From Sphingomonas sp. CFBP 8760 (GTDB lineage Bacteria; Pseudomonadota; Alphaproteobacteria; Sphingomonadales; Sphingomonadaceae), in NCBI RefSeq assembly GCF_014841615.1, contig NZ_JACYUG010000001.1, positions 186,001 through 250,000 on the forward strand: 64,000 bases of DNA, written 5' to 3'. This document shows, piece by piece, positions 55,278 through 63,991 of the stretch (positions are counted from its first letter, which is position 1; every line of letters starts with the position of its first letter). The notes beneath the pieces were generated by a model. The model ran no database searches. It had not been told where the DNA came from and worked only from the letters and a program-made list of their open reading frames with translations. The translations under genes were made by a program, and so were the position numbers.

Positions 55278-58200
55278 CACAGCTTCAACTGCGCGCCCAG
55301 GAAGAAGCGGCGACCGGGATAGAACGCCTCAACGGTACGAAGCCGATCGATATAGGTCTGGGTGAATTCCTTGGTCAGGTTCAGCGCCTCGCCGAACACG
55401 CTGAACTGAGGACTGATCCGGAACAGCACCTTGGCGTCGACGAACGCCTCTGCCTTGCGGAAGATCGGGTTGTTGGCATCGGTGCCGCTTGCGGCCGTCT
55501 GCAACCAACGACTGCGCTTGTTGTAGCTGATACGCGCATTCAACCAGTCCTTATCGTAGAACGCGCTGGCGTTGTACGTGTATTTCGAGAGGCCCGGATA
55601 GAAAGGTAGCGATTCTTGAGTCGCGAGATTAACAAGTCCCGAATTGAGTGCACGGGCATAAGTAAAGTTACCCGACGCACCGAAGCCGCTGAAAAAGCCC
55701 GGCAAGAATGTGAACGCAGTTTGCGCGCTAACTTCCACGCCGTCCAGCTTGGCCCCGAAGCCATTGATCGGCTGCACCACCGTGAAGCTGCCGCCGTCAC
55801 CAAACAGATCGACGCCAATTCTGGTCTGTCCGTTCAAGATAAAGCTTTTCACGTCTTTTTTGAAGTAACCGATGCTGATAAGGGTGTCCTGATTGGGATA
55901 CCAAGCGACATTCAGATCGTAAGAGTCGGCGCGATACGGCTGAAGTGCCGGATTGCCAGCCGTACACGTGTCTTCTCCAGCGATCGCACCATCAAGATCG
56001 AAGTTGCAGGTGACGGTCGCTGCCAACCGATCTGGCTGCGGTCGCGCCAGGTTCTTGGCAAACGTTGCGCGCACGAACAGATTGTTGAATACCTCAAGAT
56101 TGAGGTTCAGTGCCGGCAACCAGTCGTCATAGCTGTTTTTGACCGTAACCTGCTCGACCGAAATAAGCGTGTTGACCGTCTGGAGCGGAACGCCGTTAAC
56201 GCCCGTTCCCGGCACGATACGGATTTCCTGCCGACGGTTGCTGCCGGTGGAATCATCTTCCGTGCGGACGTAACGATAACCGGCATTCCCGGTCAGACGC
56301 ATCCCGAACAATTCCTGTTCGAAATTGAACTTGAGATATCCGGCATAGATGCTTTCATCGACAATTCGGTTCGGAATCTGCGACTGACCGTCCGCAAAAC
56401 GGATACGACTGCGATTGAAATTGGACAGATCGTAAAAACGCGACAGCGTTGCGAAATCGAATTGCGGGATGGCCAGTTGGCGCGGCGCGGTATCAGGAAT
56501 ACCTGACAGTCCCTCGTAGATCGGCGCACCGCCAAGGACACCACCTGTCTCGCGGATGAATTGCGCATAACGGTCTGGCGAAAAATAATAGGTGTTGGGT
56601 GCGGCACCAGCAGCCGGTGGGCTTCCGATAACCGTCGTATAGCTGACATTGTTACCGTACTGAAACACTGCAGGCGTCGTACCAGATGCGGGACGCAGGA
56701 TACGGGAACCACCCGACAGATACTCGTACGTCTCCTGCTTACGATATTGCCCGCCAAACTCGATCCTGCGCAGTGGTCCCAGTTCTACCTCATAGTCGAA
56801 ATCGATCTTTGCCTGATCCTCCGAGCTACCGTTCTCGCTTGGACGATACTGAACGCTGGGGCCAAATTGCGTCAATGCAACGCCGTTCGCACCGACGCGA
56901 GGCCGGGCATAGGTATCCGAGTCAGCAGGATCAAAACCAGCCGGGAAGACGATGAACGGAGCACCAAGGTCGTTACGGCGATCAACTGTGGCACCACTCA
57001 CGCCCGTGCTGATCGATACAAGATTGGAATCGCTTTTTCGATCCGCCTTGGCACGCGATGCCAAACCAACGACCGAAAGCCTACCGAGCTCCCATGTGAA
57101 GCCCGTCTGCAAATAGAGGCTGGTTTCCGGATAGCGGAAATCCCGCCGCTGGATGCCAAGATTGTTAGTAGCCCCACCGAACACTGGAGCAGCGGCCGTG
57201 CCGAGATTGATTTGGTTGGCTTGGGTTTGCCAACTGGTGACGACATGATCTTCCGCCGTGAAAGTACCGGCCGTTATCCGCGGTCGCGAGGTTCCGCCGG
57301 CCGCATTCGCGGCCAGTGCGGGATCGAAATTAAAGCGCTGAAAATTGCTGTTGTCGAGAAAGAAGTTGGCATCGCGCAATTGCTGGTCGCGCCGGGTATA
57401 TGTCGCTTGGCCCCAGACGGTCAGGTTGTCAGCAAGCCGCAGTTGCGCCTGAAAATCGGCGCTCAGGCGATTGTCATCGATGGTACGCGAACGGGTGCGG
57501 ACACTGTTCGGGGTCCAGTCGAAGAACTGCGTTTCGCAGGCCAGCCGATTTGTTGTCGCAACTGCCGCCGTCGCGCCAGTCACCCCGGCGCAGCTTTCGT
57601 AGGTATTGAACGCGGCATAGGCCGGGTTTGCGAGCGTCTTATCAGTCGATCGATCGAAATCCGCCTGACGCGCCCAGTTGGTGTTACTAATGTAATCCTG
57701 CCGCAGCTTGACCTTGTAATAGGTGACGTTGGCCAGCACGCCCAGCCGGCCGCCGAACAGATCGGAACGACCCGCAAGGAAATTGAAACGCGGCCCCCAT
57801 TTGCGCGCCAGATCGAGCCGCTGCGCCTCGCCCTTGATGCTGAAGATCGGCGCCTTCAACTCCAATGGACGACGCGTCTCGATGCTGATCGTACCGCCGA
57901 TGCCGCCCTCGGTCAGGTCGACGGTGTAACCCTTGTACACATCGATCGACTTGACCAGTTCCGATGCCAGTTCACGGAAATCACCGGCGCGGCTGCCGCC
58001 GGCGCTCTGCTGGCTGACGCCGTTGATCTCGACGCGGTTCAGATCGGGCTCGATGCCGCGAATCGACACCGCCGTACCTTCGCCGAAATCGCGGCTCAAC
58101 TGGATGCCAGTGACGCGGGCGAGCGATTCGCCGACGTTCTTGTCCGGGAAGCTGGCGATGTCGTCCGCCACGATCGAATCGACCACGGTGCCGGCGTTCT

Positions 58201-58489
58201 TTTTGCGCGCGATCGCCGATTGCAGCGAGGCGCGGGTGCCGGTGACGATGATGTCTTCGGGGTTCGTGTTCTCCGGCGTGTCGGGTGTCGCCGGGTCCTG
58301 CACGGTGGTGACGGCTTCGGGCGCGGGATCGACCGCCTGGCTGCCGGTGGTATCGGTCGGCGTCTGCGCGGCGGAGGCGGGCGTGCCGGTCTGGGCGATC
58401 GCGGCGGGGGCAACGGCCATGCCCGTCACCAGCGCGATCATCGACGTGGCGCCGCGGATCGCGATAGCCCGGTTACGAAACGTCTTCAC
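55277..58489 (-). CDS. TonB-dependent outer-membrane receptor for pectic oligosaccharides
   Basis: A 1070-residue receptor. GTG 58489 has GGGAGG upstream and gives a clean signal peptide (VKTFRNRAIAIRG...AAIAQ); a TonB-box-like DIIVTGTRAS and the plug domain (IASFPDKNVGESLARVTGIQ, GTAVSIRGIEPDLNRVEING, GGIGGTISIETRRPL) follow, then a 22-strand-type barrel ending FFLGAQLKL rather than in an aromatic residue. There is no SusD nearby. The central part has clearly lower GC than its flanks. It shares an operon with DUF6250, the lyase and perhaps GH51, so RG-I fragments are the likely ligand. Confidence 0.9.
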   Translation of the reverse strand: MKTFRNRAIAIRGATSMIALVTGMAVAPAAIAQTGTPASAAQTPTDTTGSQAVDPAPEAVTTVQDPATPDTPENTNPEDIIVTGTRASLQSAIARKKNAGTVVDSIVADDIASFPDKNVGESLARVTGIQLSRDFGEGTAVSIRGIEPDLNRVEINGVSQQSAGGSRAGDFRELASELVKSIDVYKGYTVDLTEGGIGGTISIETRRPLELKAPIFSIKGEAQRLDLARKWGPRFNFLAGRSDLFGGRLGVLANVTYYKVKLRQDYISNTNWARQADFDRSTDKTLANPAYAAFNTYESCAGVTGATAAVATTNRLACETQFFDWTPNSVRTRSRTIDDNRLSADFQAQLRLADNLTVWGQATYTRRDQQLRDANFFLDNSNFQRFNFDPALAANAAGGTSRPRITAGTFTAEDHVVTSWQTQANQINLGTAAAPVFGGATNNLGIQRRDFRYPETSLYLQTGFTWELGRLSVVGLASRAKADRKSDSNLVSISTGVSGATVDRRNDLGAPFIVFPAGFDPADSDTYARPRVGANGVALTQFGPSVQYRPSENGSSEDQAKIDFDYEVELGPLRRIEFGGQYRKQETYEYLSGGSRILRPASGTTPAVFQYGNNVSYTTVIGSPPAAGAAPNTYYFSPDRYAQFIRETGGVLGGAPIYEGLSGIPDTAPRQLAIPQFDFATLSRFYDLSNFNRSRIRFADGQSQIPNRIVDESIYAGYLKFNFEQELFGMRLTGNAGYRYVRTEDDSTGSNRRQEIRIVPGTGVNGVPLQTVNTLISVEQVTVKNSYDDWLPALNLNLEVFNNLFVRATFAKNLARPQPDRLAATVTCNFDLDGAIAGEDTCTAGNPALQPYRADSYDLNVAWYPNQDTLISIGYFKKDVKSFILNGQTRIGVDLFGDGGSFTVVQPINGFGAKLDGVEVSAQTAFTFLPGFFSGFGASGNFTYARALNSGLVNLATQESLPFYPGLSKYTYNASAFYDKDWLNARISYNKRSRWLQTAASGTDANNPIFRKAEAFVDAKVLFRISPQFSVFGEALNLTKEFTQTYIDRLRTVEAFYPGRRFFLGAQLKL

Positions 58490-58554
58490 CCTGAACCTCC
58501 CCAGTATTCCATCCCTGACGACGCCGTCGGCCGGCGTCGCGAGCATTTTTCATG

Positions 58555-58639
58555 CCTTGTGCTTCGCCATATCCCAGATGGGACAGGATGCAAGCCTATT
58601 TTCAACATATCGAAAATGTGCCCATATGTTAGGACAAGG
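58555..58639. promoter_or_regulatory. Divergent regulatory region between the TonB receptor and the PL11 lyase
   Basis: Outer arms CCTTGTgCT..ATAT (58555-58572) and ATATgttAGgACAAGG (58624-58639) are imperfect inverted repeats about 50 bases apart. TCCCAGAT at 58572-58579 is the octamer seen in front of three other pectin units. TTTTCAACATATCGAAAA (58600-58617) is a further imperfect dyad. This looks like an operator cluster serving both directions; the promoters themselves were not resolved. Confidence 0.4.
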
Positions 58640-58653
58640 ATGAGGATGATTCG

Positions 58654-60570
58654 ATGCGAAGCCCGACGTTCACGGCCATGATCCTGGCTGGCACGATGAT
58701 GATTCCGGCCGTCTCGCCGGCAGCGCCCACCCGACAGATCGAGCGGCTGGACCGGGGGCTGGTCGCGGTGCCGGCCGATGGCGGCGGCAATCACGTGCAG
58801 TGGCGGCTGCTGGCGACCGATCCCGCCGCGACGCGCTTTCACCTGTATCGCGACGGACGCCGGCTGACCACGATCGATCGCGGCGGCGCCACCAGCGTGC
58901 ATGACAAAACCGGCACCGCGACCTCGCGCTACGCGATCGAGGCGGTCGGCCGGGGTGGCCGGTCGGCGGCGGTGCCGGTGTGGGGGGCGGGGTACCTCCC
59001 CATCCCGCTCGACGTGCCGGCGGAACGCACCACGCCGACCGGCGAACGCTATGGCTATACCGCCAACGATGCCAGCGTCGGCGATCTCGACGGCGACGGC
59101 CGGTACGAGATCGTGGTCAAATGGTATCCGACGATCGCCAAGGACAACGCCTTTCCCGGCTATACCGGCGAGACGCTGATCGATGCCTATACGCTGGACG
59201 GCAAGCGCCTGTGGCGGATCGATCTGGGGCGCAACATCCGCTCGGGCGCGCACTACACGCAGTTCCTGGTCTACGACTTCGATGGCGACGGCCGGGCGGA
59301 GGTGATGATGAAGACCGCCGACGGCACGGTCGACGGCACCGGCCGCGTGGTCGGCGATGCGGCGGCGGACTGGCGCAGCACGCCGGCGGACGGCGAGGTC
59401 GACCAGCGCGACCGCACCGGTGCCAAGACGCTACCCGACGGCCGCCGCGTCGCGCCGCTGGTCGGTCGCATCCTGAAGGGGCCGGAATTCGTGACGGTGT
59501 TCGACGGTCGCACCGGTGCCGCGCTCGCCACCGCGCCCTATGCGCCGCCGCGCGACGCCGCCTCGCTCACGCCGACCACCGCGGCGTTGGCGGCGACGTG
59601 GGGCGATGGCTATGGCAACCGGTCCGACCGGTATCTGGCGGGGGTCGCCTATCTCGACGGCAGCCGGCCCAGCGCGGTGTTCGGGCGCGGTTACTATGCG
59701 CGCTCGGCGGTGGCGGCGTGGAACTGGCGCGGCGGCAAGCTGGTGCAGCGGTGGATGTTCGATTCCGCCGCGCCGGGCAACGCCGCCTATGCCAGCCAGG
59801 GCAATCACCAATTGTCGGTCGCCGATGTCGACGGCGACGGGCGTGACGAGGTGATCTACGGATCGATGGCGATCGACGACAATGGTCGCGGCCTGTGGAG
59901 CAGCGGCCTGGGCCATGGCGACGCGATGCACGTCTCCGATCTCGACCCCGCCCATCCGGGACTGGAGAAGTTCGGCGTGCACGAAAACGTGCGCGGCAAT
60001 GGCGGCATCGGCGCGGCGATGCTCGATGCCCGCACCGGCCGGGTGCTGTGGACCAAGCCTGCCGATACCGACACCGGTCGCGGGCTCGCCGCCGATATCG
60101 ATCCGCGCCATCCCGGTGCGGAAACCTGGGCGTCCAATGCCCCCGACCTGTTCGACGTGCATGGCCAGCCGATTCCCGGCGGCCGCCCCCGCGCGGCGAA
60201 CTTCGCGATCTGGTGGGACGGCGATGCTCAGCGCGAACTGCTCGACGGCAACCGCATCGACAAATGGGACTGGCAGGCGGGGCGCGAGCGTCCGCTGCTG
60301 ATCGCCGACGGCACCGAGTCGAACAACGGCACCAAGAAGAACCCCGCCCTCAGCGCCGATATCCTGGGCGACTGGCGCGAGGAACTGCTGGTGCGCAGCG
60401 CCGACAGTCGCGAACTGCGCATCTATGCCACGCCGTTTCCGACGACGTACCGGCTGGCGACGCTGATGCACGATCCGGTCTATCGGCTGGGCGTGGCGTG
60501 GCAGAACACCGCCTACAACCAGCCTCCGCACACCAGCTTCGATCTGGCGAGGCGGCTGACGGGGAAATAG
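58654..60570 (+). CDS. Rhamnogalacturonan lyase (PL11), secreted
   Basis: A 638-residue secreted lyase with a signal peptide ending VSPAAP. It follows the YesW-type PL11 plan: an N-terminal domain with RQIERLDRGLVAVPADGGG and VQWRLLATDP, then an eight-bladed propeller with repeated calcium-binding loops such as GDLDGDGRYEIVVKWYP, YDFDGDGRAEVMMKTADG and ADVDGDGRDEVIYGSM. It cuts the RG-I backbone between rhamnose and galacturonate by beta-elimination. It is divergent from the TonB receptor operon, so the two are probably induced together. Confidence 0.92.
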   Translation: MRSPTFTAMILAGTMMIPAVSPAAPTRQIERLDRGLVAVPADGGGNHVQWRLLATDPAATRFHLYRDGRRLTTIDRGGATSVHDKTGTATSRYAIEAVGRGGRSAAVPVWGAGYLPIPLDVPAERTTPTGERYGYTANDASVGDLDGDGRYEIVVKWYPTIAKDNAFPGYTGETLIDAYTLDGKRLWRIDLGRNIRSGAHYTQFLVYDFDGDGRAEVMMKTADGTVDGTGRVVGDAAADWRSTPADGEVDQRDRTGAKTLPDGRRVAPLVGRILKGPEFVTVFDGRTGAALATAPYAPPRDAASLTPTTAALAATWGDGYGNRSDRYLAGVAYLDGSRPSAVFGRGYYARSAVAAWNWRGGKLVQRWMFDSAAPGNAAYASQGNHQLSVADVDGDGRDEVIYGSMAIDDNGRGLWSSGLGHGDAMHVSDLDPAHPGLEKFGVHENVRGNGGIGAAMLDARTGRVLWTKPADTDTGRGLAADIDPRHPGAETWASNAPDLFDVHGQPIPGGRPRAANFAIWWDGDAQRELLDGNRIDKWDWQAGRERPLLIADGTESNNGTKKNPALSADILGDWREELLVRSADSRELRIYATPFPTTYRLATLMHDPVYRLGVAWQNTAYNQPPHTSFDLARRLTGK

Positions 60571-60603
60571 GCGCCCCCTCGCCCTGAACAGAACGGCCCG
60601 CCG

Positions 60604-61371
60604 CTACCGCCCGGCCCTCAGCTTCGCGCGCAGGCGGCCGGGCAGCCAGCGCGCGGCGAAGGCGAGGCGGCGGGCGGTGGGGCCGATCGGCCAGAGCAGC
60701 CGGTCGCCATGCACCGCCGCCCATGCCGCCTCCGCCACCCGCTCCACGGCGGTGAACTCCAGCCCGGCGGCGACCACGCCGTCGCGGGCGCTGCGGTTGG
60801 ACCCGGCCAGCGTCGCGTCCAGCAGCGGCGTGTCGATGAAGCCCGGCATCAGCGCGCGCACCTTGATCGCGTCGGGTGCCCATTCCGCGTCCAGCGCCTC
60901 GGTCAGCCCGCGCACCGCGCATTTGGTCGCGGCATAGGTGGCGAGACCGGGCGAGCCATAGATGCCCGCCGCCGACGCGGTGTTGAGCAGGCACGATCCC
61001 GGCCTCGCCTTCAGATACGGATAGGCCAGCCGCGCGCCGTCGATCATCGCGGTCAGGTTGATCGCGATCACCCGGTCGATTGCCGCGCCCGTCATTGCCG
61101 CCAGCGGGCCGCCCGCCGCGATCCCGGCATTGTTGAACAGCACGTCGAACCCGCCGTCCCGCCCGAAATCCGCCAGCATCCTCGCCCACGCATCGCGGTC
61201 GCACACGTCCATCGCATAGGTTGCCGCCCCCGCCGGCAGCAGCGCCGCCGTCGCCGCCAGCCGGTCCGCGTCGATATCGGCCAGCCCGATCCGCCAGCCG
61301 CGCGCGGCGAACAGTTGCGCCGTCGCCCGGCCGATGCCGGAGCCGCCGCCGGTAATCAGGATCGCGCGCAT
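60604..61371 (-). CDS. Short-chain dehydrogenase/reductase of unknown substrate
   Basis: A 255-residue SDR. TGGGSGIGRATA binds the cofactor; NNAGIAAGG, NTASAAGIYGSP and YAATKCAVRGLTEALDAEW provide the catalytic residues. The C-terminus is hydrophobic and ends with a basic tail (LPGRLRAKLRAGR). It is convergent with the PL11 gene (33 bases apart) and divergent from the ABC transporter, so it does not clearly belong to either. Confidence 0.85.
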   Translation of the reverse strand: MRAILITGGGSGIGRATAQLFAARGWRIGLADIDADRLAATAALLPAGAATYAMDVCDRDAWARMLADFGRDGGFDVLFNNAGIAAGGPLAAMTGAAIDRVIAINLTAMIDGARLAYPYLKARPGSCLLNTASAAGIYGSPGLATYAATKCAVRGLTEALDAEWAPDAIKVRALMPGFIDTPLLDATLAGSNRSARDGVVAAGLEFTAVERVAEAAWAAVHGDRLLWPIGPTARRLAFAARWLPGRLRAKLRAGR

Positions 61372-61425
61372 CCGTCCCCTCTCCCTTGTTGCTTGTCGCA
61401 CCGGCTTCCCCCATCGTCGCGCCGG

Positions 61426-62199
61426 ATGCAATCGCCCCCTTCCCCCATGGTGCCGCCCGCGATCCGCTGGGACCAGGTAGAGCGGCGGTACGGCACGGTC
61501 ATGGCGGTCGATGGCGTGACGCTGGCGATCGACACGGGCGCGTTCGTCGCGCTGGTCGGCGCGTCGGGATCGGGCAAGTCGACGTTGCTCCGGATGGTCA
61601 ACCGGCTGGTGCCGCCCAGTGCCGGCCGCGTGCTGGTGGACGGCACGGATGTCGCCGCCGGTCCCGCCCCGGCGCTGCGGCGACGGATCGGTTATGTATT
61701 CCAGCATATCGGCCTGTTCCCGCACATGACCGTGGGGGAGAACATCGCGATTGGGCCGAGGCTGGCGGGCGATCCGCCCGCCGATGTCGGACGGCTGCTC
61801 GATCTGGTCGAGCTGCCACGCGCCGTGGCGACGCGGATGCCCGCCGAACTGTCGGGCGGCCAGCGCCAGCGGGTCGGCATCGCCCGCGCGCTGGCGCCGG
61901 GTGCGAAGCTGCTGCTGCTGGACGAGGCGTTCGGCGCGCTCGATCCCGTCACGCGCGACGCGCTGGGCCGGCGACTGCGCGCATTGCACGACGAACTGGG
62001 GCTGACGACGGTGCTGGTGACGCACGACATGGCGGAGGCGCTGCTGCTGGCGACCCGCGTGGTGGTGATGGCGGCGGGGCGGATCGTCGCGGACGAGACG
62101 CCGGGGGCGTTGCTGGCCGGTACGGGCGGGGATGCGGCACAGGCGCTGGTCGGCGTGCCGCGCGCGCAGGCCGCACGGCTGGCGGCACTGGCCTCATGA
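61426..62199 (+). CDS. ABC transporter ATP-binding protein, osmoprotectant (OpuC/OsmV) type
   Basis: A 257-residue ATPase. Walker A is GASGSGKST, the signature LSGGQRQRVGIARAL, Walker B LLLLDEAFGALD, and the H-loop His lies in VTHDM. The IGYVFQHIGLFPHMTVGENI and MAEALLLATRVVVM segments resemble proteins of the glycine betaine/choline ABC family. It has no CBS domains. ATG 61426 is chosen; ATG 61447 is also possible and neither has a good ribosome binding site. The stop overlaps the permease gene (ATGA). Confidence 0.87.
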   Translation: MQSPPSPMVPPAIRWDQVERRYGTVMAVDGVTLAIDTGAFVALVGASGSGKSTLLRMVNRLVPPSAGRVLVDGTDVAAGPAPALRRRIGYVFQHIGLFPHMTVGENIAIGPRLAGDPPADVGRLLDLVELPRAVATRMPAELSGGQRQRVGIARALAPGAKLLLLDEAFGALDPVTRDALGRRLRALHDELGLTTVLVTHDMAEALLLATRVVVMAAGRIVADETPGALLAGTGGDAAQALVGVPRAQAARLAALAS

Positions 62200-63734
62200 A
62201 CGCCTTTCTCGACGCGCTGGGCCGGGTGCCGCCGTTGCTGGCGCAGCATGTGCTGCTGGCGATGGCGGCGCTGGCGCTGGCGGTGGCGATCGCCGCGCCG
62301 CTGGCGATCGTGTCGGCGCGGCGGCCACGCGTGGCGCGGATCGCGCTGGGGTTCGCCAGCCTGATCCAGACCATTCCGTCGCTGGCGCTGCTGGCGCTGT
62401 TCTTTCCCGCATTGCTCAGCCTGTCGGCACTGGTCGGGGGCGGCATCCCCGCGCTCGGCTTCCTGCCGTCGCTGCTGGCGCTGACGCTCTATGCCCTGCT
62501 GCCGCTGCTGCGCAACGCGGTGGCGGGGCTGAACGGGATCGACCCGGCGGTGGTCGAGGCGGCGGACGCGGTGGGGATGACGCCGTGGCAGAAGCTGCGG
62601 CTGGTGGAGGCGCCGCTGGCCGCGCCGGTCGCCATCGCCGGGCTGCGGACGGCGGCGGTGTGGACGATCGGCGCGGCGACACTGTCGACCACGGTCGGCC
62701 AGCCCAGTCTCGGCGACCTGATCTTCGCCGGGTTGCAGACGCAAAGCTGGGCGCTGGTGCTGGCCGGCTGCGTCGCCGCCGCCGCGCTGGCGCTGGCGGT
62801 GGATGCCGGCATCGGGCTGGTCGAACGCGGCATCGCCACCCGCCGCCGCCCGGTCTGGCTGGGCGCGCTGGTGGCACTAGGGATCGGGCTGATCGCCGCC
62901 ACCGCCCCGGCCTGGCCACGCGGCGGCGACGGCCCGGTGGTGGTGGTCGGCGCGAAGAATTTCGGCGAGCAGTATATCCTCGCCCGGCTGATCGGGCAGC
63001 GGCTGGAACGCGCCGGCTACCGCGTCGAATATCGCGACGGGTTGGGTTCGGCGGTGATCTTCGGCGCGGTGGCGAGCGGGACGATCGACGTCTATGTCGA
63101 TTATGCCGGCACGATCTGGAGCAACGAGATGCACCGGCGCGACGTGCCGGCCCGCCCCGCGATGCTCGCCGCTATCGCCGATTGGGCGCGAACGACGCAC
63201 CGGGTGCGGCTGCTGGCGCCGCTGGGGTTCGAGAATGCCTATGCCTTCGCGATGCCGGAACACGTCGCGGCGCAGCGGCGGATCGCGACGCTGGACGATC
63301 TCGCCGCGCAATCGCCGCGCCTGCGGCTGGGCAGCGATCTGGAATTCCTCGAACGCCCCGAATGGGCGGCGGTGCGGCGCGCCTATCCGATGCGGTTCGC
63401 GGCGACCACGCCGTACAGCCCGACGTTCATGTATCGCGCGCTGGGCAGCGGGCGGGTGGATGCGATCACCGCCTTCTCCTCCGACGGGCGGATCGCGGCG
63501 GAGCGGCTGCGCGTGCTGGCCGATCCACGCCGGGCGATACCGGGATACGATGCGATCCTGCTGCTCGCACCCGACCGGGCGGCCGACGCCCGCTTCACCG
63601 CCGCGCTGCGACCGCTGGCGGGGAAGATCGACGTGGCGACGATGCGGCAGGCGAATTACCGGGTAGACCGCGATGCGGACAAGGAAACGCCGGAACAGGC
63701 GGCGACCTGGCTGGCGAAGCAACTGGGGTTGTAG
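62196..63734 (+). CDS. Fused permease and substrate-binding protein of an osmoprotectant ABC transporter
   Basis: A 512-residue fusion. Residues 1-215 form a membrane permease with about six hydrophobic segments and the EAA loop (EAADAVGMTPWQKLRLVEAPLA). After another hydrophobic stretch (about 220-240) an OpuAC-type binding domain follows (VVVVGAKNFGEQYILARLIGQ, GTIDVYVDYAGTIWS, RLRLGSDLEFL). Such permease-binding fusions are known in the OpuF/OsmX class and import compatible solutes such as betaine or choline. The binding domain faces the periplasm. Coupled to the ATPase gene by ATGA. Confidence 0.88.
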   Translation: MNAFLDALGRVPPLLAQHVLLAMAALALAVAIAAPLAIVSARRPRVARIALGFASLIQTIPSLALLALFFPALLSLSALVGGGIPALGFLPSLLALTLYALLPLLRNAVAGLNGIDPAVVEAADAVGMTPWQKLRLVEAPLAAPVAIAGLRTAAVWTIGAATLSTTVGQPSLGDLIFAGLQTQSWALVLAGCVAAAALALAVDAGIGLVERGIATRRRPVWLGALVALGIGLIAATAPAWPRGGDGPVVVVGAKNFGEQYILARLIGQRLERAGYRVEYRDGLGSAVIFGAVASGTIDVYVDYAGTIWSNEMHRRDVPARPAMLAAIADWARTTHRVRLLAPLGFENAYAFAMPEHVAAQRRIATLDDLAAQSPRLRLGSDLEFLERPEWAAVRRAYPMRFAATTPYSPTFMYRALGSGRVDAITAFSSDGRIAAERLRVLADPRRAIPGYDAILLLAPDRAADARFTAALRPLAGKIDVATMRQANYRVDRDADKETPEQAATWLAKQLGL

Positions 63735-63751
63735 GCCCCTATCCCACCATC

Positions 63752-63827
63752 CGTCATGGCGAGCACAGCCAAGCAATCCAGGGCGGCACATGCGGCGCTG
63801 GATTGCTTCGCTGCGCTCGCAATGACG
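63752..63827. repeat. Dispersed palindromic repeat, family C copy 3
   Basis: CGTCATGGCGAGCACAGCCA at the left end and its near-complement, ending GCTCGCAATGACG, at the right. It lies just after the ABC transporter gene. The remaining bases up to the tRNA (63828-63916) show no coding feature; a short inverted repeat ACGGCCCG/CGGGCCGT (63865-63900) may be the tRNA terminator. Confidence 0.7.
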
Positions 63828-63916
63828 GTGGGAATGGGAACGAACACCACCCCCCGAACGCGACACGGCCCGCATATCCGGCATGGATACGCGGGCCGTG
63901 TCGTGGCTGCCGAGGA

Positions 63917-63991
63917 TGGTGGGCGCGACAGGGATTGAACCTGTGACCCCACCCGTGTGAAGGGTGTGCTCTACCGCTGAGCTACGCGCCC
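63917..63991 (-). tRNA. tRNA-Val (anticodon CAC)
   Basis: The 75-base gene folds as a cloverleaf: acceptor GGGCGCG/CGCGCCC, D-arm GCTC-AGCGGTA-GAGC, anticodon arm CACCC-TTCACAC-GGGTG with anticodon CAC, and T-arm ACAGG-TTCAATC-CCTGT. The CCA end is encoded at 63917-63919 on the minus strand. It reads GUG valine codons, which are abundant in this GC-rich genome. Confidence 0.95.

Noticed and set aside
56561..58681. A 706-codon plus-strand frame opposite the TonB receptor gene
   Set aside because: The minus strand encodes a recognisable receptor with plug motifs and a supported start; the plus frame shows no motifs.
15803..60570. The pectin locus considered as a recently acquired genomic island
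   Set aside because: No integrase, transposase or attachment repeat was found, and base composition resembles the flanks except inside the TonB receptor gene. The tRNA-Val is 3 kb away with no partial copy seen.
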